Source: Terriglobia bacterium
GTDB taxonomy: Bacteria; Acidobacteriota; Terriglobia; Bryobacterales; Bryobacteraceae
Direction: 5' to 3'
DNA length: 64,000 nucleotides
Assembly (NCBI GenBank): GCA_025350105.1
Contig: JANXYJ010000201.1
Location: forward strand, 1-64,000
In this document: one piece after another, positions 23,200-34,620 of the stretch
How the letters are laid out: each line of letters opens with the position of its first letter
Position numbering within the stretch: position 1 is the first letter of the stretch
The notes under the pieces: generated by a model
The model's database searches: none
Seen by the model: only the letters and a program-made list of their open reading frames with translations
Told to the model about the DNA's origin: nothing
Program-made: the position numbers and the translations under genes

Positions 23200-24402
23200 T
23201 CAGGCCCAGCGCTTCAATCCCTTGGCTCCAATATCGCGGCGATAGTGCATGCCGTCGAAATGAATCTTCTCCACTGATGCGTAAGTGTTCGCGATGGCGC
23301 TTCTCAAGTCAGGTCCTGAAGCCGTCACGCCCAGTACACGTCCGCCCGAAGTTTCGGTGCCACGCTCCGTGGTCTTCGTGCCAGCGTGAAAGGCTTGTGC
23401 GGTAGATTGATTGAGGCCGGTGATCAAATCGCCTGACCGTACTTCACCGGGATAGCCATAGGCGGCCATCACCACACATACGCTGGGCTCCGCCTTCCAC
23501 TGCAGGGAAACATTTTTGAGATTTCCGCCAGCCGCGCGCATCAGCACATCCGCCCAGTCCGAATCGATCCGATGCATCAGCGCTTGCGTTTCCGGATCGC
23601 CCAACCGTACGTTGAACTCCAGCGTTTTGGGGCCATCGGCGGTTATCATCAAACCGGCGTAAAGAAAGCCAGTGAAATTGGTGGCGGCCACCGCGGGAGC
23701 AATCACCTTATCCAGCGCCTGTTGAATTTGTTTTGCCGACAGAATGCGGCCATCACAGTACGCGCCCATGCCTCCTGTGTTGGGCCCGGTGTCGCCGTCG
23801 CCCACGCGTTTGTGATCCTGCGTGGCTTCAAGAGCCACCACATCGCGCCCGTCGCACAAAACGATGAAGCTGACTTCTTCGCCTTGCAGAAATTCTTCGA
23901 TGATCAGCCGCGGCCCCAGCAACTGCACAGCAGCTTGGGCCTCCGCCGCATGCTGCGCGATGATCACGCCCTTGCCCGCGGCCAGGCCATCGGCCTTCAC
24001 CACCACCGGATACTGAAATACGCGCAGGGCTGCCAGGGCTTCCGCAACGGATTCGGCTCGTGCGAATCGTGCCGTGGGAATGCCCACGCGTTGCATGAAT
24101 TGCTTGGAATAGATTTTGCTGGTTTCCAATCGCGCCATTTCCTGGGTTGCGCCCACAATGGCGAAGCCCGCCGCGCGAAACTGATCCACCACGCCCGCGG
24201 CCAAAGGAACTTCCGGCCCAACCACAGTGAGATCCGGATGAATGCTCTGCGCAATTGCCAGATAGTCACTTGAGGGAAAGACCTTTCCCACTTGGGCCGT
24301 GCCGGGATTGCCCGGCGCGCTAAAGATCTCGTGGCCCTCCATCGCCAGCCGCCACGCCACGGCGTGCTCGCGTCCGCCACTTCCAATGACAAGAATTTTC
24401 AT
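23200..24402 (-). CDS. purD: Phosphoribosylamine-glycine ligase
   Basis: 400 residues, somewhat shorter than the usual ~425. It joins glycine to phosphoribosylamine with ATP to form glycinamide ribonucleotide, the second step of purine synthesis. Signatures: MKILVIGSGGREHA at the N-terminus, the ATP-grasp core YPVVVKADGLAAGKGV, EEFLQGEEVSF, GDGDTGPNTGGMGAY and LEFNVRLGDPETQ. No other purine gene is adjacent. The tRNA-Arg gene lies just downstream. Confidence 0.96.
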   Translation of the reverse strand: MKILVIGSGGREHAVAWRLAMEGHEIFSAPGNPGTAQVGKVFPSSDYLAIAQSIHPDLTVVGPEVPLAAGVVDQFRAAGFAIVGATQEMARLETSKIYSKQFMQRVGIPTARFARAESVAEALAALRVFQYPVVVKADGLAAGKGVIIAQHAAEAQAAVQLLGPRLIIEEFLQGEEVSFIVLCDGRDVVALEATQDHKRVGDGDTGPNTGGMGAYCDGRILSAKQIQQALDKVIAPAVAATNFTGFLYAGLMITADGPKTLEFNVRLGDPETQALMHRIDSDWADVLMRAAGGNLKNVSLQWKAEPSVCVVMAAYGYPGEVRSGDLITGLNQSTAQAFHAGTKTTERGTETSGGRVLGVTASGPDLRSAIANTYASVEKIHFDGMHYRRDIGAKGLKRWA

Positions 24403-24549
24403 GGTGAAAACCCAGTGTACCTAGCTTCCGGTAAGGTGTTTGCCGCAAGCGTTCCGCAAGTGTTATAGATAAGCTCAGCTCCTACACCGGACTTAAAGGT
24501 TATACGCCATGCGCCCGATTATCTTGCTAGGCAGCGGGTACAAAAAACC

Positions 24550-27462
<2,913 letters not shown>

Positions 27463-27567
27463 CGGCGAATCGGTTGGCGGCTAGTCAAGCCCTATTACAT
27501 AGATACAGTTTTTGGCCATCCTGTTGCGACTTTGCTGCCCGCAGACTTTGGGCACGGAGGTCCAAAC

Positions 27568-28539
27568 ATGGACAAACCTGTTTCTATTGATTTTCTTATT
27601 GATCTTCTTGCTGGCAGCAAACACTTTCTAAAAGCCTGTTGGTTGCTGGTTTTTGCCTGCGCTACTTTCGCGCAGGCTCCCCTGGCACAGCCTCAACCCG
27701 CTGGGCCAACCTACAGCACGGATGTAATTTCGTTGTTTCCGCAATACACGCGTGACAGCTATCGCGCGGCAACGGGGACACCCGCGCCGGCTTGCGACCC
27801 CGCAAAACCTTTGAAGACCTGGTTCGACCTGAGCGCCAAAGGCCGCGGGACGGTCACCTACACGGCATTGAATTCCAGTTTCGACGCGAGCCTGCAGTCG
27901 TCTCCGCTGATGAACTTTTCTTTGAGCGATGGCGATGCGGCGAGCGTGAATCTTCCGGGCGCCGAGCCGACTAATTTTGCGCCATTTGTGGTCGCACCAA
28001 CCACCGCGACCATGAAGATCGGATCGACGATTTTGCCGCTCAGCCCCAACCGGTTGAGTACGCCCGCAGAAGCATCGCTGGTAGCCCACCAACTGGGAGC
28101 TGGGGCTCCCAAGCTGCTAACCACCACCGGCCTGATTACCTATAACTATGGAACGGACGCCCGCGGCATCTGGCAGGTGAGCTTCAACGGCGCCACCTAT
28201 GACGTGGGTGCGCTGCTGCCGCAAATGTATGCCAAAGGCGTTGGTTATCCGGGAAGCTGGAGCCTGACCAGCGCTGGCGCGGTGTGGACGCCGGCGGCGA
28301 TTTCAGACTGCTCCGCTGTGACGGCAACCATTCCGGCGCCGGTTCGCGCGCTGTTTCCGAATGAAAAATTCAGCATGGGGCTGGCTGGAATGATTCCGGT
28401 GCTGCAGATCACACGAACCGATATGGCGGGGCCTGGCGGAAGTGCCAGCAGCGCAGGCTTCACCGAGGGCGACCGCGCTCTGTTGACCGCGATACAAGCG
28501 GCTTTGTTCAAAGTACTCACAACCTTGGGAGTCCAATAG
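27568..28539 (+). CDS. Exported protein of unknown function
   Basis: 323 residues from the ATG at 27568, chosen because GGAGG sits seven bases before it. An N-terminal charged segment is followed by a hydrophobic core ending FACATFAQA, a probable signal peptide. The mature part (~40-320) is Ser/Thr/Ala/Pro-rich with predicted beta structure and two cysteines (ACDPAKP, ISDCSAVTA) that could pair. No catalytic or binding motif is recognised. A small gene follows six bases later and is probably co-transcribed. Confidence 0.65.
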   Translation: MDKPVSIDFLIDLLAGSKHFLKACWLLVFACATFAQAPLAQPQPAGPTYSTDVISLFPQYTRDSYRAATGTPAPACDPAKPLKTWFDLSAKGRGTVTYTALNSSFDASLQSSPLMNFSLSDGDAASVNLPGAEPTNFAPFVVAPTTATMKIGSTILPLSPNRLSTPAEASLVAHQLGAGAPKLLTTTGLITYNYGTDARGIWQVSFNGATYDVGALLPQMYAKGVGYPGSWSLTSAGAVWTPAAISDCSAVTATIPAPVRALFPNEKFSMGLAGMIPVLQITRTDMAGPGGSASSAGFTEGDRALLTAIQAALFKVLTTLGVQ

Positions 28540-28545
28540 AAACCT

Positions 28546-28770
28546 ATGAAATTTTCCTGGAATGTATTTTTTCAGACCGTCGGTACTGCAATTCAAGTGG
28601 CGAACGCGAGTGGGGTGATCCCGCCGAAGTATCAATCGCTGGTGGCGGCGGTGACCGGACTGATGCAGGGCGGAGTGGCGCTGAAGGCGCACAATAGTAA
28701 CCCGGATGGAACTCCGGCGCGGTCATCGATGGAATCGCCGGTCCTGGCACCCGCGACTCCGGCGAAGTAG
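28546..28770 (+). CDS. Small helical protein co-transcribed with the upstream exported protein
   Basis: 74 residues. The first half is a weakly hydrophobic helix (NVFFQTVGTAIQVANASG), followed by a second one (SLVAAVTGLMQGGVALKAH) and a polar Pro/Ala/Ser tail. Two short Gly/Ala-rich helices give it a holin-like or membrane-peripheral appearance, but this is only a composition argument. It starts six bases after its neighbour's stop. Confidence 0.6.
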   Translation: MKFSWNVFFQTVGTAIQVANASGVIPPKYQSLVAAVTGLMQGGVALKAHNSNPDGTPARSSMESPVLAPATPAK

Positions 28771-28779
28771 CTTTTACCG

Positions 28780-28806
28780 GGGAGCAGGAGGCGAACTTCT
28801 GCTCCC
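28780..28806. terminator. Hairpin between convergent genes
   Basis: GGGAGCAG (28780-28787) pairs with CTGCTCCC (28799-28806), an eight-base-pair stem with an 11-base loop, located exactly between the plus-strand gene ending at 28770 and the minus-strand gene ending at 28811. A T-run is weak on both sides, so it may be a shared but inefficient or factor-assisted terminator. Confidence 0.5.
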
Positions 28807-28810
28807 GTAT

Positions 28811-29782
28811 CTAAAGACCGAATAGCTTTTGTGCGTTGGTGCGCCCGATTTTGATGCGATCGGTTTCGCTGATGGACGCGCTATGGAACCATTCCGCGGC
28901 GTCGCGAACGTCTTCAAACGGATAATCCGCGGAAAACAAAATGCGATCGGAACCCACTTCCAGCATGGTATTGATCAGCGTCTGCGTGCGGAAGTTTCCG
29001 CTGGTTGTGAGGTAAAAATTTTCGCGCAGGTATTCCGCAAAAGGCTTTTGCGCGGGCATGCCGCGGCGGTCCTTTTTCAAACGATGATCGGTCCGCCAAA
29101 TGTTGAACGGAATACCTTCGCCCAAGTGGCCCAGGATCATCGTCAATTTGGGGTGGCGATCGAACAATCCGCATGCCATCAGGCGCAGCGCGTGAATCGA
29201 TGTTTCCACCGCAAAGGCCCACACGGGACCCACAAACCACGGGTGCCCTTCATAATGTTGCTGCCGGCTAAATAGCGGATCGCGAGGATGCAGATAGAAG
29301 GGCACGCCCAGCGCTTCTGCGATTTCCCAAAACCCGGCATACTGCGGAGCGTCGTAATAGACCGCGGAATCCTCCACGTCCACTTGGGAAAACCCGTTGA
29401 CCAACGCTCCGCGGAATCCCAGTTGTTGGACGCAGCGGGTGAGTTCGCGCGCCGCTTCATCGGGATCCTGCATCGGCAAGGCCGCCAAACCCTGAAAGCG
29501 GGACGGATTCCTGGCGATGTTCTCCGCCAGATGATCGTTGGCCAAACGCGCAATCTGCACGGCTTTTTTGCGGTCCCAAATGGCCTGAATCGCCGGCGAA
29601 TTTAATGACAGCAGCATCATTTCGATGCCGTGTTGGTCCATCTGTTCCAACCTTTTCTGGTGAAAGTCCGTCAGCGCGCCGTGCATTTTGCGCCAGACAT
29701 CGGGCGGGAAGTAGCGCTCGGAATCGCCCAGCGTTTCTTCCATGGCGAAGTGTTCTTCCAGTGCGATTTTGCCGCGCATCAT
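28811..29782 (-). CDS. Gamma-resorcylate decarboxylase-like amidohydrolase
   Basis: 323 residues, the family length. Sequence follows bacterial gamma-resorcylate (2,6-dihydroxybenzoate) decarboxylase closely as I recall it: GKIALEEHFAMEETLGDS, GALVNGFSQ, PFYLHPRDPL, ILGHLGEGIP, TTSGNFRTQT, RILFSADYPFE. Counting from the second Met, metal ligands fall at Glu8, His10 and His164, with the Asp near 285, matching the known site. The enzyme non-oxidatively removes CO2 from a hydroxybenzoate. A related 2,3-dihydroxybenzoate decarboxylase role is the alternative. It follows a SnoaL-like gene; the start region contains four 19-bp repeats carrying ribosome-site-like AGGAA. Confidence 0.85.
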   Translation of the reverse strand: MMRGKIALEEHFAMEETLGDSERYFPPDVWRKMHGALTDFHQKRLEQMDQHGIEMMLLSLNSPAIQAIWDRKKAVQIARLANDHLAENIARNPSRFQGLAALPMQDPDEAARELTRCVQQLGFRGALVNGFSQVDVEDSAVYYDAPQYAGFWEIAEALGVPFYLHPRDPLFSRQQHYEGHPWFVGPVWAFAVETSIHALRLMACGLFDRHPKLTMILGHLGEGIPFNIWRTDHRLKKDRRGMPAQKPFAEYLRENFYLTTSGNFRTQTLINTMLEVGSDRILFSADYPFEDVRDAAEWFHSASISETDRIKIGRTNAQKLFGL

Positions 29783-29784
29783 TT

Positions 29785-29860
29785 GGGACTTCTATTTCCT
29801 GGTGGGACTTCTATTTCCTGGTGGAACTTCCATTTTCTGGTGGAACTTCTATTTCCTGGC
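29785..29860. repeat. Four tandem 19-bp repeats carrying stop and Shine-Dalgarno sequences
   Basis: Copies at 29785, 29804, 29823 and 29842. On the minus strand each reads CAGGAAATAGAAG or a close variant. The copy farthest upstream on that strand (29842-29860) contains the end of the SnoaL-like gene (A-R-K-TAG at 29849). The remaining copies lie between that stop and the ATG at 29782, and the last places AGGAAATAG just ahead of the start. The array thus multiplies a stop-plus-ribosome-site module. Confidence 0.9.
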
Positions 29861-30475
29861 CCCTTCCACCGACCCTCCGGCCAACCAAGTCTTTCCGTAG
29901 CCGTAGAGTTCGTCGTTGGCGGGCCCAAACAATCCAGGCAAATTTGTTTTTACCGGAAAACCCAAACCTGCTTGCAAATAACCCAGGTGTTTGTATCCTG
30001 GCGGGAACTGCTTTAGCTTTTCCGGGTCGAGCGTGATTTCCGCGGTGGGGTCCACCGGATCCATCCGGTCTTTTTCATAACAGACGCGCCGCAGCACCAG
30101 GCCCCACTTGCTGTCGCGCTTTTCTAAGAAGTCGTAAAACCGCCCGGTGCACAGTACATCCACGACAACATCATGCACCGGGGCGCGCTGCGAAATGGTC
30201 ATCTTGGTTTGTGCCAGCGCACGATGCCCAGCAAGGTCGATCGACGTCCCGCCCAGAAAGTGCATGATGCTATAGCCGTTCTTGCCACCGCGCTCAAAGC
30301 CATCTTTTGTGACCGCGATGAACTCGCTAGCGCTGCCCTGAAACCAGGTGGCCATCATGTAACCGTCGTCATGCCAGACGGTGCGGAAGCGATCCCAATC
30401 GCCAGAATCGCGCCAAATGGCCCAATTTTCAATCAATTCTCGAATGGCTAGTTTGTCCAGTACAGTTTCCGTCAT
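29849..30475 (-). CDS. SnoaL-like (NTF2-fold) protein
   Basis: 208 residues. The N-terminus (LAIRELIENWAIWRDSGDW, then FRTVWHDDGYM) is the typical SnoaL/NTF2-like opening helix plus the aromatic-Asp strand. The C-terminal ~70 residues extend past the fold and are Pro/Gly/Lys-rich. Members are ring dehydratases, cyclases or dioxygenase small subunits. Position directly upstream of the decarboxylase-like gene suggests the same aromatic pathway. The ATG has GGAG seven to eight bases upstream. Substrate unknown. Confidence 0.75.
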   Translation of the reverse strand: MTETVLDKLAIRELIENWAIWRDSGDWDRFRTVWHDDGYMMATWFQGSASEFIAVTKDGFERGGKNGYSIMHFLGGTSIDLAGHRALAQTKMTISQRAPVHDVVVDVLCTGRFYDFLEKRDSKWGLVLRRVCYEKDRMDPVDPTAEITLDPEKLKQFPPGYKHLGYLQAGLGFPVKTNLPGLFGPANDELYGYGKTWLAGGSVEGARK

Positions 30476-30537
30476 AAAAGTTTCTCCGTCAAATGTGAGT
30501 GGCTCTGGTGGCGGCTCAGTAAATTGCAGCGATAAAA

Positions 30538-32460
30538 CTACGGCAGCGCATACACCAGCAGAGCTTGCCCGTCTTCGGGACCCGGATCATCAATCGCACT
30601 GGCGCCCGCCGACACAATCGCTACATATTGTTTTCCGTTCCTACCTAAAAATGTCATGGGAATGGCGTGAGCGCTCAGGTCCATTTTGCTTTCCCAAAGT
30701 TGTTTGCCGGTTTTGGAATCGAACGCGCGAAAGCGCTTGTCGTTGCTGGCGCCGATGAACAACAGACCGCCTGCCGTCACCATCGGTCCGCCCATGCTCA
30801 GTCGCCCCGTGTTTTGTTTTCCGGCGGGCAATTCGTCGGTCACACCGAAAGGAATGGACCACGCAAAATCGCCCGTGTTTCCGTTCACCGCGATCAACCG
30901 CCCCCATGGTGGTTTCTGGCACGGCCACGCTTTTGCACCGGACCCATTGATGTTGCCCGAACGCGGATTGCCTTCGAACCACTGAAAGCGCGAAGTGGGG
31001 CCCACCACGCTATTGCGGTCATACTGCACGGAGCCCTGGGTTTTCTTTTCCACCCAGCCAATGCTGGCTTCATCCATCGTATTGACGAAGATGTAGCCCA
31101 TGCGCGGGTCCACCGCCACGCCGCCCCAGTTGACGCCGCCAATGGAGCCCGGAAACAAGATCGAAGACTTCGGTGCGGCGCCCGCCTCTTTGAAGGGATA
31201 CGGCGTAAAAGGACCCTGGTTGATGAAGCCTCCGCTGCGCTGCATGAGATCCGCGCAAAATTTGGCGTGCTCTTCCGTGGTATCGGCAGCCGTGACAATG
31301 TCTTCGGGTTTGAACTGGTTACGTGCCAGAGGAGGAGGCTTTATGGGAATGGGCTGTGTGGGTGAACTCTGCTCACCGGGCACGTTGCTTTGGGGCACCG
31401 GCGTTTCGTTTATCCCGAACACCGGTTTGCCAGTGACGCGATCCAGAATGTACATGAAGCCGGACTTGGTGGTTTGCGCCAACGCGGGAATTTTGCGCCC
31501 GTTGACAGTAACGTCCACCAACGCCGGAGCGGGCGGCAGGTCGTAATCAAAAATGTCGTGATGCACCACCTGATAGAACCATTTCATTTTGCCGGTTTCG
31601 GCATCCAGCGCGACCACCGAATTGCCGTACAGATTATTGCCATGGCGGTCGCCGCCCCAATAATTTGTATTAGGCCCGCCGAAGACCGTGTAAACGATGC
31701 CGCGCTCCACATCAACAGTCATCGAAAAACCCCAGTTATTTACGCCGCTCCGCTCTTTCCAACTGTCGCCCTCCCATGTCTCGTGGCCGGGTTCGCCCGG
31801 CTGCGGTACCGAATGAAAGGCCCACATCTTTGCGCCCGTCCGCGCATCGTAGCCACGAGTATCGCCGGCTTGGCCCGTGGCCGGAGCCTCTCCTGTGTTT
31901 GCACCGACCAACAGAACATTTCGATAGACTACTGGCGGCGAATCATACGGCACTTCCAGATCCACTTCGCCTTCTTTGCCAAAACCAGGATCCAGCTTTC
32001 CTGTTTTAGCGTTCAAACCCACCATGCGGCGGCTGGTGGTGAAGAGGATGCGTGCGGGATTGTTTCCGTCGCCGGGCCAATAGGCCACGCCGCGCCGCGA
32101 AGGCTGCGAACCATTCACCGCGTACCTCCAATTTTCTTTCCCTGTTTCGGGGTCCAGCGCAAGCACGGCGTTCACGGTGGTGATGTACAGCACGCCTCCA
32201 ATGGCGATGGGCGTGGACTCAAATCCGCCGGTGATGCCGCCGCTTGAAGGATGCTTGCCCAATTTTACCGACCACGCCTGCTTCAATTGCCCAACGTTTT
32301 TCGCGTTGATCTGCGTGAGTGGCGAGAACCGCGTGCCGGCCAGGTCGCGGTTGAACATGGGCCAGTCGGCACCCGCATCTTTCTTTAGTGTTGGCTTTTG
32401 CGCCGATAACAGCGTCGACAGCAGCGACGATAGGAGATACAGCAAAATGCAAGTACGCAT
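30538..32460 (-). CDS. PQQ-dependent dehydrogenase (exported quinoprotein)
   Basis: 640 residues with a signal peptide (LLYLLSSLLSTLLSAQ). It is an eight-bladed beta-propeller: WPMFNRDLAGTRFSPLTQI at the N-terminus, repeated tryptophan-docking motifs such as ALDPETGKENWRYAV and ALDAETGKMKWFYQVVHHD, and FDYDLPPAPALVDV near the centre. Such enzymes oxidise alcohols or sugars in the periplasm with PQQ. No haem c domain is fused and no cytochrome gene is adjacent. Compare the two other quinoproteins at 44699 and 56498. The SnoaL-like gene begins about 60 bases downstream. Confidence 0.88.
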   Translation of the reverse strand: MRTCILLYLLSSLLSTLLSAQKPTLKKDAGADWPMFNRDLAGTRFSPLTQINAKNVGQLKQAWSVKLGKHPSSGGITGGFESTPIAIGGVLYITTVNAVLALDPETGKENWRYAVNGSQPSRRGVAYWPGDGNNPARILFTTSRRMVGLNAKTGKLDPGFGKEGEVDLEVPYDSPPVVYRNVLLVGANTGEAPATGQAGDTRGYDARTGAKMWAFHSVPQPGEPGHETWEGDSWKERSGVNNWGFSMTVDVERGIVYTVFGGPNTNYWGGDRHGNNLYGNSVVALDAETGKMKWFYQVVHHDIFDYDLPPAPALVDVTVNGRKIPALAQTTKSGFMYILDRVTGKPVFGINETPVPQSNVPGEQSSPTQPIPIKPPPLARNQFKPEDIVTAADTTEEHAKFCADLMQRSGGFINQGPFTPYPFKEAGAAPKSSILFPGSIGGVNWGGVAVDPRMGYIFVNTMDEASIGWVEKKTQGSVQYDRNSVVGPTSRFQWFEGNPRSGNINGSGAKAWPCQKPPWGRLIAVNGNTGDFAWSIPFGVTDELPAGKQNTGRLSMGGPMVTAGGLLFIGASNDKRFRAFDSKTGKQLWESKMDLSAHAIPMTFLGRNGKQYVAIVSAGASAIDDPGPEDGQALLVYALP

Positions 32461-32532
32461 AACCCCACTAATATGTCAGGTTCGGGGCATGTGTGTCTAT
32501 TCGCTTTTTGCTTTGTGTTAGACAATATTCAG

Positions 32533-33201
32533 ATGAAATCGGCCAGATCTTCCAAGCCCTTCCTATTCAAGCGCGACCGGCCGGATTTGCCTTCACGGCT
32601 TGATCCGCTGCCGAATGCGGACGAAATATTCGCGGACGGCGAGGTGATTATCGATGAGCAGCAGATTAGCGATCTGGAACGCCCGGGGCTGAAACTGCGT
32701 AGTTTTCAGTTGAACGGCTCGGTACTGGAACGCGCCTCATTCGCTGGTGGACAATTTAGTTCCGCAGTTTGGAAAGACGTGCGGTTTGCGGCGTGCGACC
32801 TGGCCAATCTGCAAATCCATCGCCTTACGCTGGTGCGCGCGGAAATGACGGATTGCCGGATGACCGGCTTCCGCGCCACCGCGCTTGAGTTGCAAGACGT
32901 GCTGCTGCAGGAAGGGGAGCTGCGTTACGCGCAGTTGCAGGACGGCAAGTTTCGCGCCTGCGAATTTGTGGGCTGCAATCTTCAGGACGCCGATTTTCAG
33001 GGCGCGGATTTAACGGGCTGCGTCTTCCGTTCCTGCAATCTTGCGCGTGCCGATTTGCGCGGAGCGAAGTTGCAAAACACCGACTTCCGGCGTTCGGATG
33101 TCGACACGATGATGGTGAATATCAATGATCTGCGCGGGGCGATTGTGGAACCCGTCCAGGCCATGATCTTCGCGCGGCTGTTGGGTTTGCAGATCCTCTA
33201 G
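32533..33201 (+). CDS. Pentapeptide-repeat protein
   Basis: 222 residues from the ATG at 32533 (no strong ribosome site; an upstream in-frame extension is possible). Residues ~70-215 contain about ten turns of A(D/N)LXX-like repeats, for example NLQDADFQGADLTGC and NLARADLRGAKLQNTDF. Repeats of this type form a right-handed quadrilateral beta helix. Some mimic DNA and bind gyrase; most have no known target. The stop overlaps the stop of the convergent YtxJ-like gene through the shared tetramer CTAG. Confidence 0.8.
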   Translation: MKSARSSKPFLFKRDRPDLPSRLDPLPNADEIFADGEVIIDEQQISDLERPGLKLRSFQLNGSVLERASFAGGQFSSAVWKDVRFAACDLANLQIHRLTLVRAEMTDCRMTGFRATALELQDVLLQEGELRYAQLQDGKFRACEFVGCNLQDADFQGADLTGCVFRSCNLARADLRGAKLQNTDFRRSDVDTMMVNINDLRGAIVEPVQAMIFARLLGLQIL

Positions 33202-33578
33202 TTTTTTAGCGCCCGTTCCAACTCATCCACATTTACATCCTGATGGGACATGGCGGCGATCACTTTACCATCGCGAAAAATAATGGTCTGCGGCGATTCG
33301 TGGCGGACCTGGGTGCGCGCGGCCAGTTGCCGCGACAAGTCCCGATCGCGCAACACGTGCAGCAGATGAACCGGAACCGCCGGGTTTTGTTCGGCGAACT
33401 CCACCACTTCGCGGTGCGCGGAGCGGCTAACCACGCACGTAGGGCTGTGCTTGAACAAGACCACGGAGCCCTGGGTCAAAAATTGCTCGAAATCGCTTTC
33501 GGACTGGATTTCCGGGAATGCGCTTTGTAATTTTGCTGGCGCGGCTTTTCGTACGCCTTTTTGCAGGAACGAGAACAT
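33198..33578 (-). CDS. YtxJ-family (bacillithiol-linked) thioredoxin-fold protein
   Basis: 126 residues. KHSPTCVVSRSAHREV fits the single-cysteine active-site region of YtxJ, and ESPQTIIFRDGKVIAAMSHQDV matches the conserved cis-Pro strand and end. YtxJ is a monothiol bacilliredoxin-like protein that is thought to remove bacillithiol from oxidised proteins; its presence fits a bacillithiol-making Acidobacteriota. Cys47-equivalent is visible. Neighbours (Ohr, VOC, cupin) suit oxidative or electrophile stress. The start has no obvious Shine-Dalgarno. Confidence 0.8.
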   Translation of the reverse strand: MFSFLQKGVRKAAPAKLQSAFPEIQSESDFEQFLTQGSVVLFKHSPTCVVSRSAHREVVEFAEQNPAVPVHLLHVLRDRDLSRQLAARTQVRHESPQTIIFRDGKVIAAMSHQDVNVDELERALKN

Positions 33579-33596
33579 GCTGTATTCATCGTCGCA

Positions 33597-34148
33597 CTAA
33601 GGCGTAGCATTAGGGGCTTCGCCCCGCGGCTTTGAATGCGCGACCAGACTCCAAGCGGCGCCAGAATCCCCCTCGGCCAGCTTGCGGAACCCATAGAAAT
33701 CGATTCGTTTCGTTTTTGCGCGATACGTTCCCGGCGACCACTCCACGTGAATCGCCGCTTGGGCATGGCGAGTGGTTCGCGTAGGGATCGCCAGCCGCAC
33801 GGACCTGAAATTCTTTGGCGGGGGCCGTTCCGGCGTGGACCAGAGCTGGCCGTCAAAATCGAATTGCAGGATGACGCTCCAATCCAGCTCCGGCTGTCCG
33901 CGACGATATAGTTTTCCGGGCCCGTATCCAATGGGCGCAGCGAAACCACCACCAGCGGTCCAGCGGGTTTGATGTGGGCGGAACCAATGTGAACACGCGC
34001 CGACAATCGCGTAGAGTTTCAGACCGTGGCCCAGTTCCGTTTGCAAATACAGCGCATCGTCCGCCGCCGCGCGCAAAACCTCGATCCAGAGTTGCGGATC
34101 GTCGTGCGCCGTCAGGCGTTCTTGAACGGCTTCAGGAATTTCAGTCAT
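33597..34148 (-). CDS. Hypothetical protein
   Basis: 183 residues, mostly polar. It opens MTEIPEAVQERLTAHDDPQL and has mixed strand/helix composition (WIEVLRAAADDALYLQTELG, then LKLYAIVGACSHWF), with the C-terminal half richer in beta residues. There is no signal peptide or membrane span, and no recognised motif. It follows the Ohr gene on the same strand with 18 bases between them, so the two may share a transcript. Codon use is normal for the region. Confidence 0.6.
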   Translation of the reverse strand: MTEIPEAVQERLTAHDDPQLWIEVLRAAADDALYLQTELGHGLKLYAIVGACSHWFRPHQTRWTAGGGFAAPIGYGPGKLYRRGQPELDWSVILQFDFDGQLWSTPERPPPKNFRSVRLAIPTRTTRHAQAAIHVEWSPGTYRAKTKRIDFYGFRKLAEGDSGAAWSLVAHSKPRGEAPNATP

Positions 34149-34166
34149 TAAGGCTGCTGATCGGCC

Positions 34167-34604
34167 TTACGCTCCCACAACTTCAATCCGCACATCCACG
34201 TTGCCACGGGTGGCGTGCGAGTAAGGGCAGATGTTTTCGTGGGCCTCCAGCACCAGCGCGGCCAATTCGGTCTGCGGCAGGCTTTTGTCTTCCACGTGCA
34301 TTTTCACGGAGATGCCAAACCCGCCGCCGTCACGCGGGCCAATGGAGGTGGCGCAGGTAATGGCCGCTTTGCTGGCATCCTTTTTGTGTTGCTTGCCGAC
34401 AAAATCCAGCGCGCCGCCGAAGCAAGCAGCGTAGCCTGCGGAGAAGAGATGCTCGGGCGTGGCAGTGTTGGGCCGGCCGGGTCCGCCCATTTCTTTGGGA
34501 ACGGAAAGGTCCACCTTTACCATGCCGTCGCTCGATTCGGTGTGTCCGTTGCGTCCGCCGGTTGCCGTGGCTATCGCTGTGTAGAGGGGTTTGATTTGGT
34601 CCAT
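34167..34604 (-). CDS. ohr: Organic hydroperoxide resistance protein (Ohr/OsmC family)
   Basis: 145 residues from the ATG at 34604, preferred over an upstream ATG because it gives the usual Ohr length and AAAGGCG lies upstream. Features are LYTAIATATGGRNGH, then AGYAACFGGAL with the peroxidatic-type Cys, and ICPYSHATRGN with the second Cys. Ohr is a dimeric thiol peroxidase that reduces organic hydroperoxides. Sits between an unknown gene and a PhnB-like gene on the same strand. Confidence 0.88.
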   Translation of the reverse strand: MDQIKPLYTAIATATGGRNGHTESSDGMVKVDLSVPKEMGGPGRPNTATPEHLFSAGYAACFGGALDFVGKQHKKDASKAAITCATSIGPRDGGGFGISVKMHVEDKSLPQTELAALVLEAHENICPYSHATRGNVDVRIEVVGA

Positions 34605-34620
34605 GGGTGTATTGTCGCCT

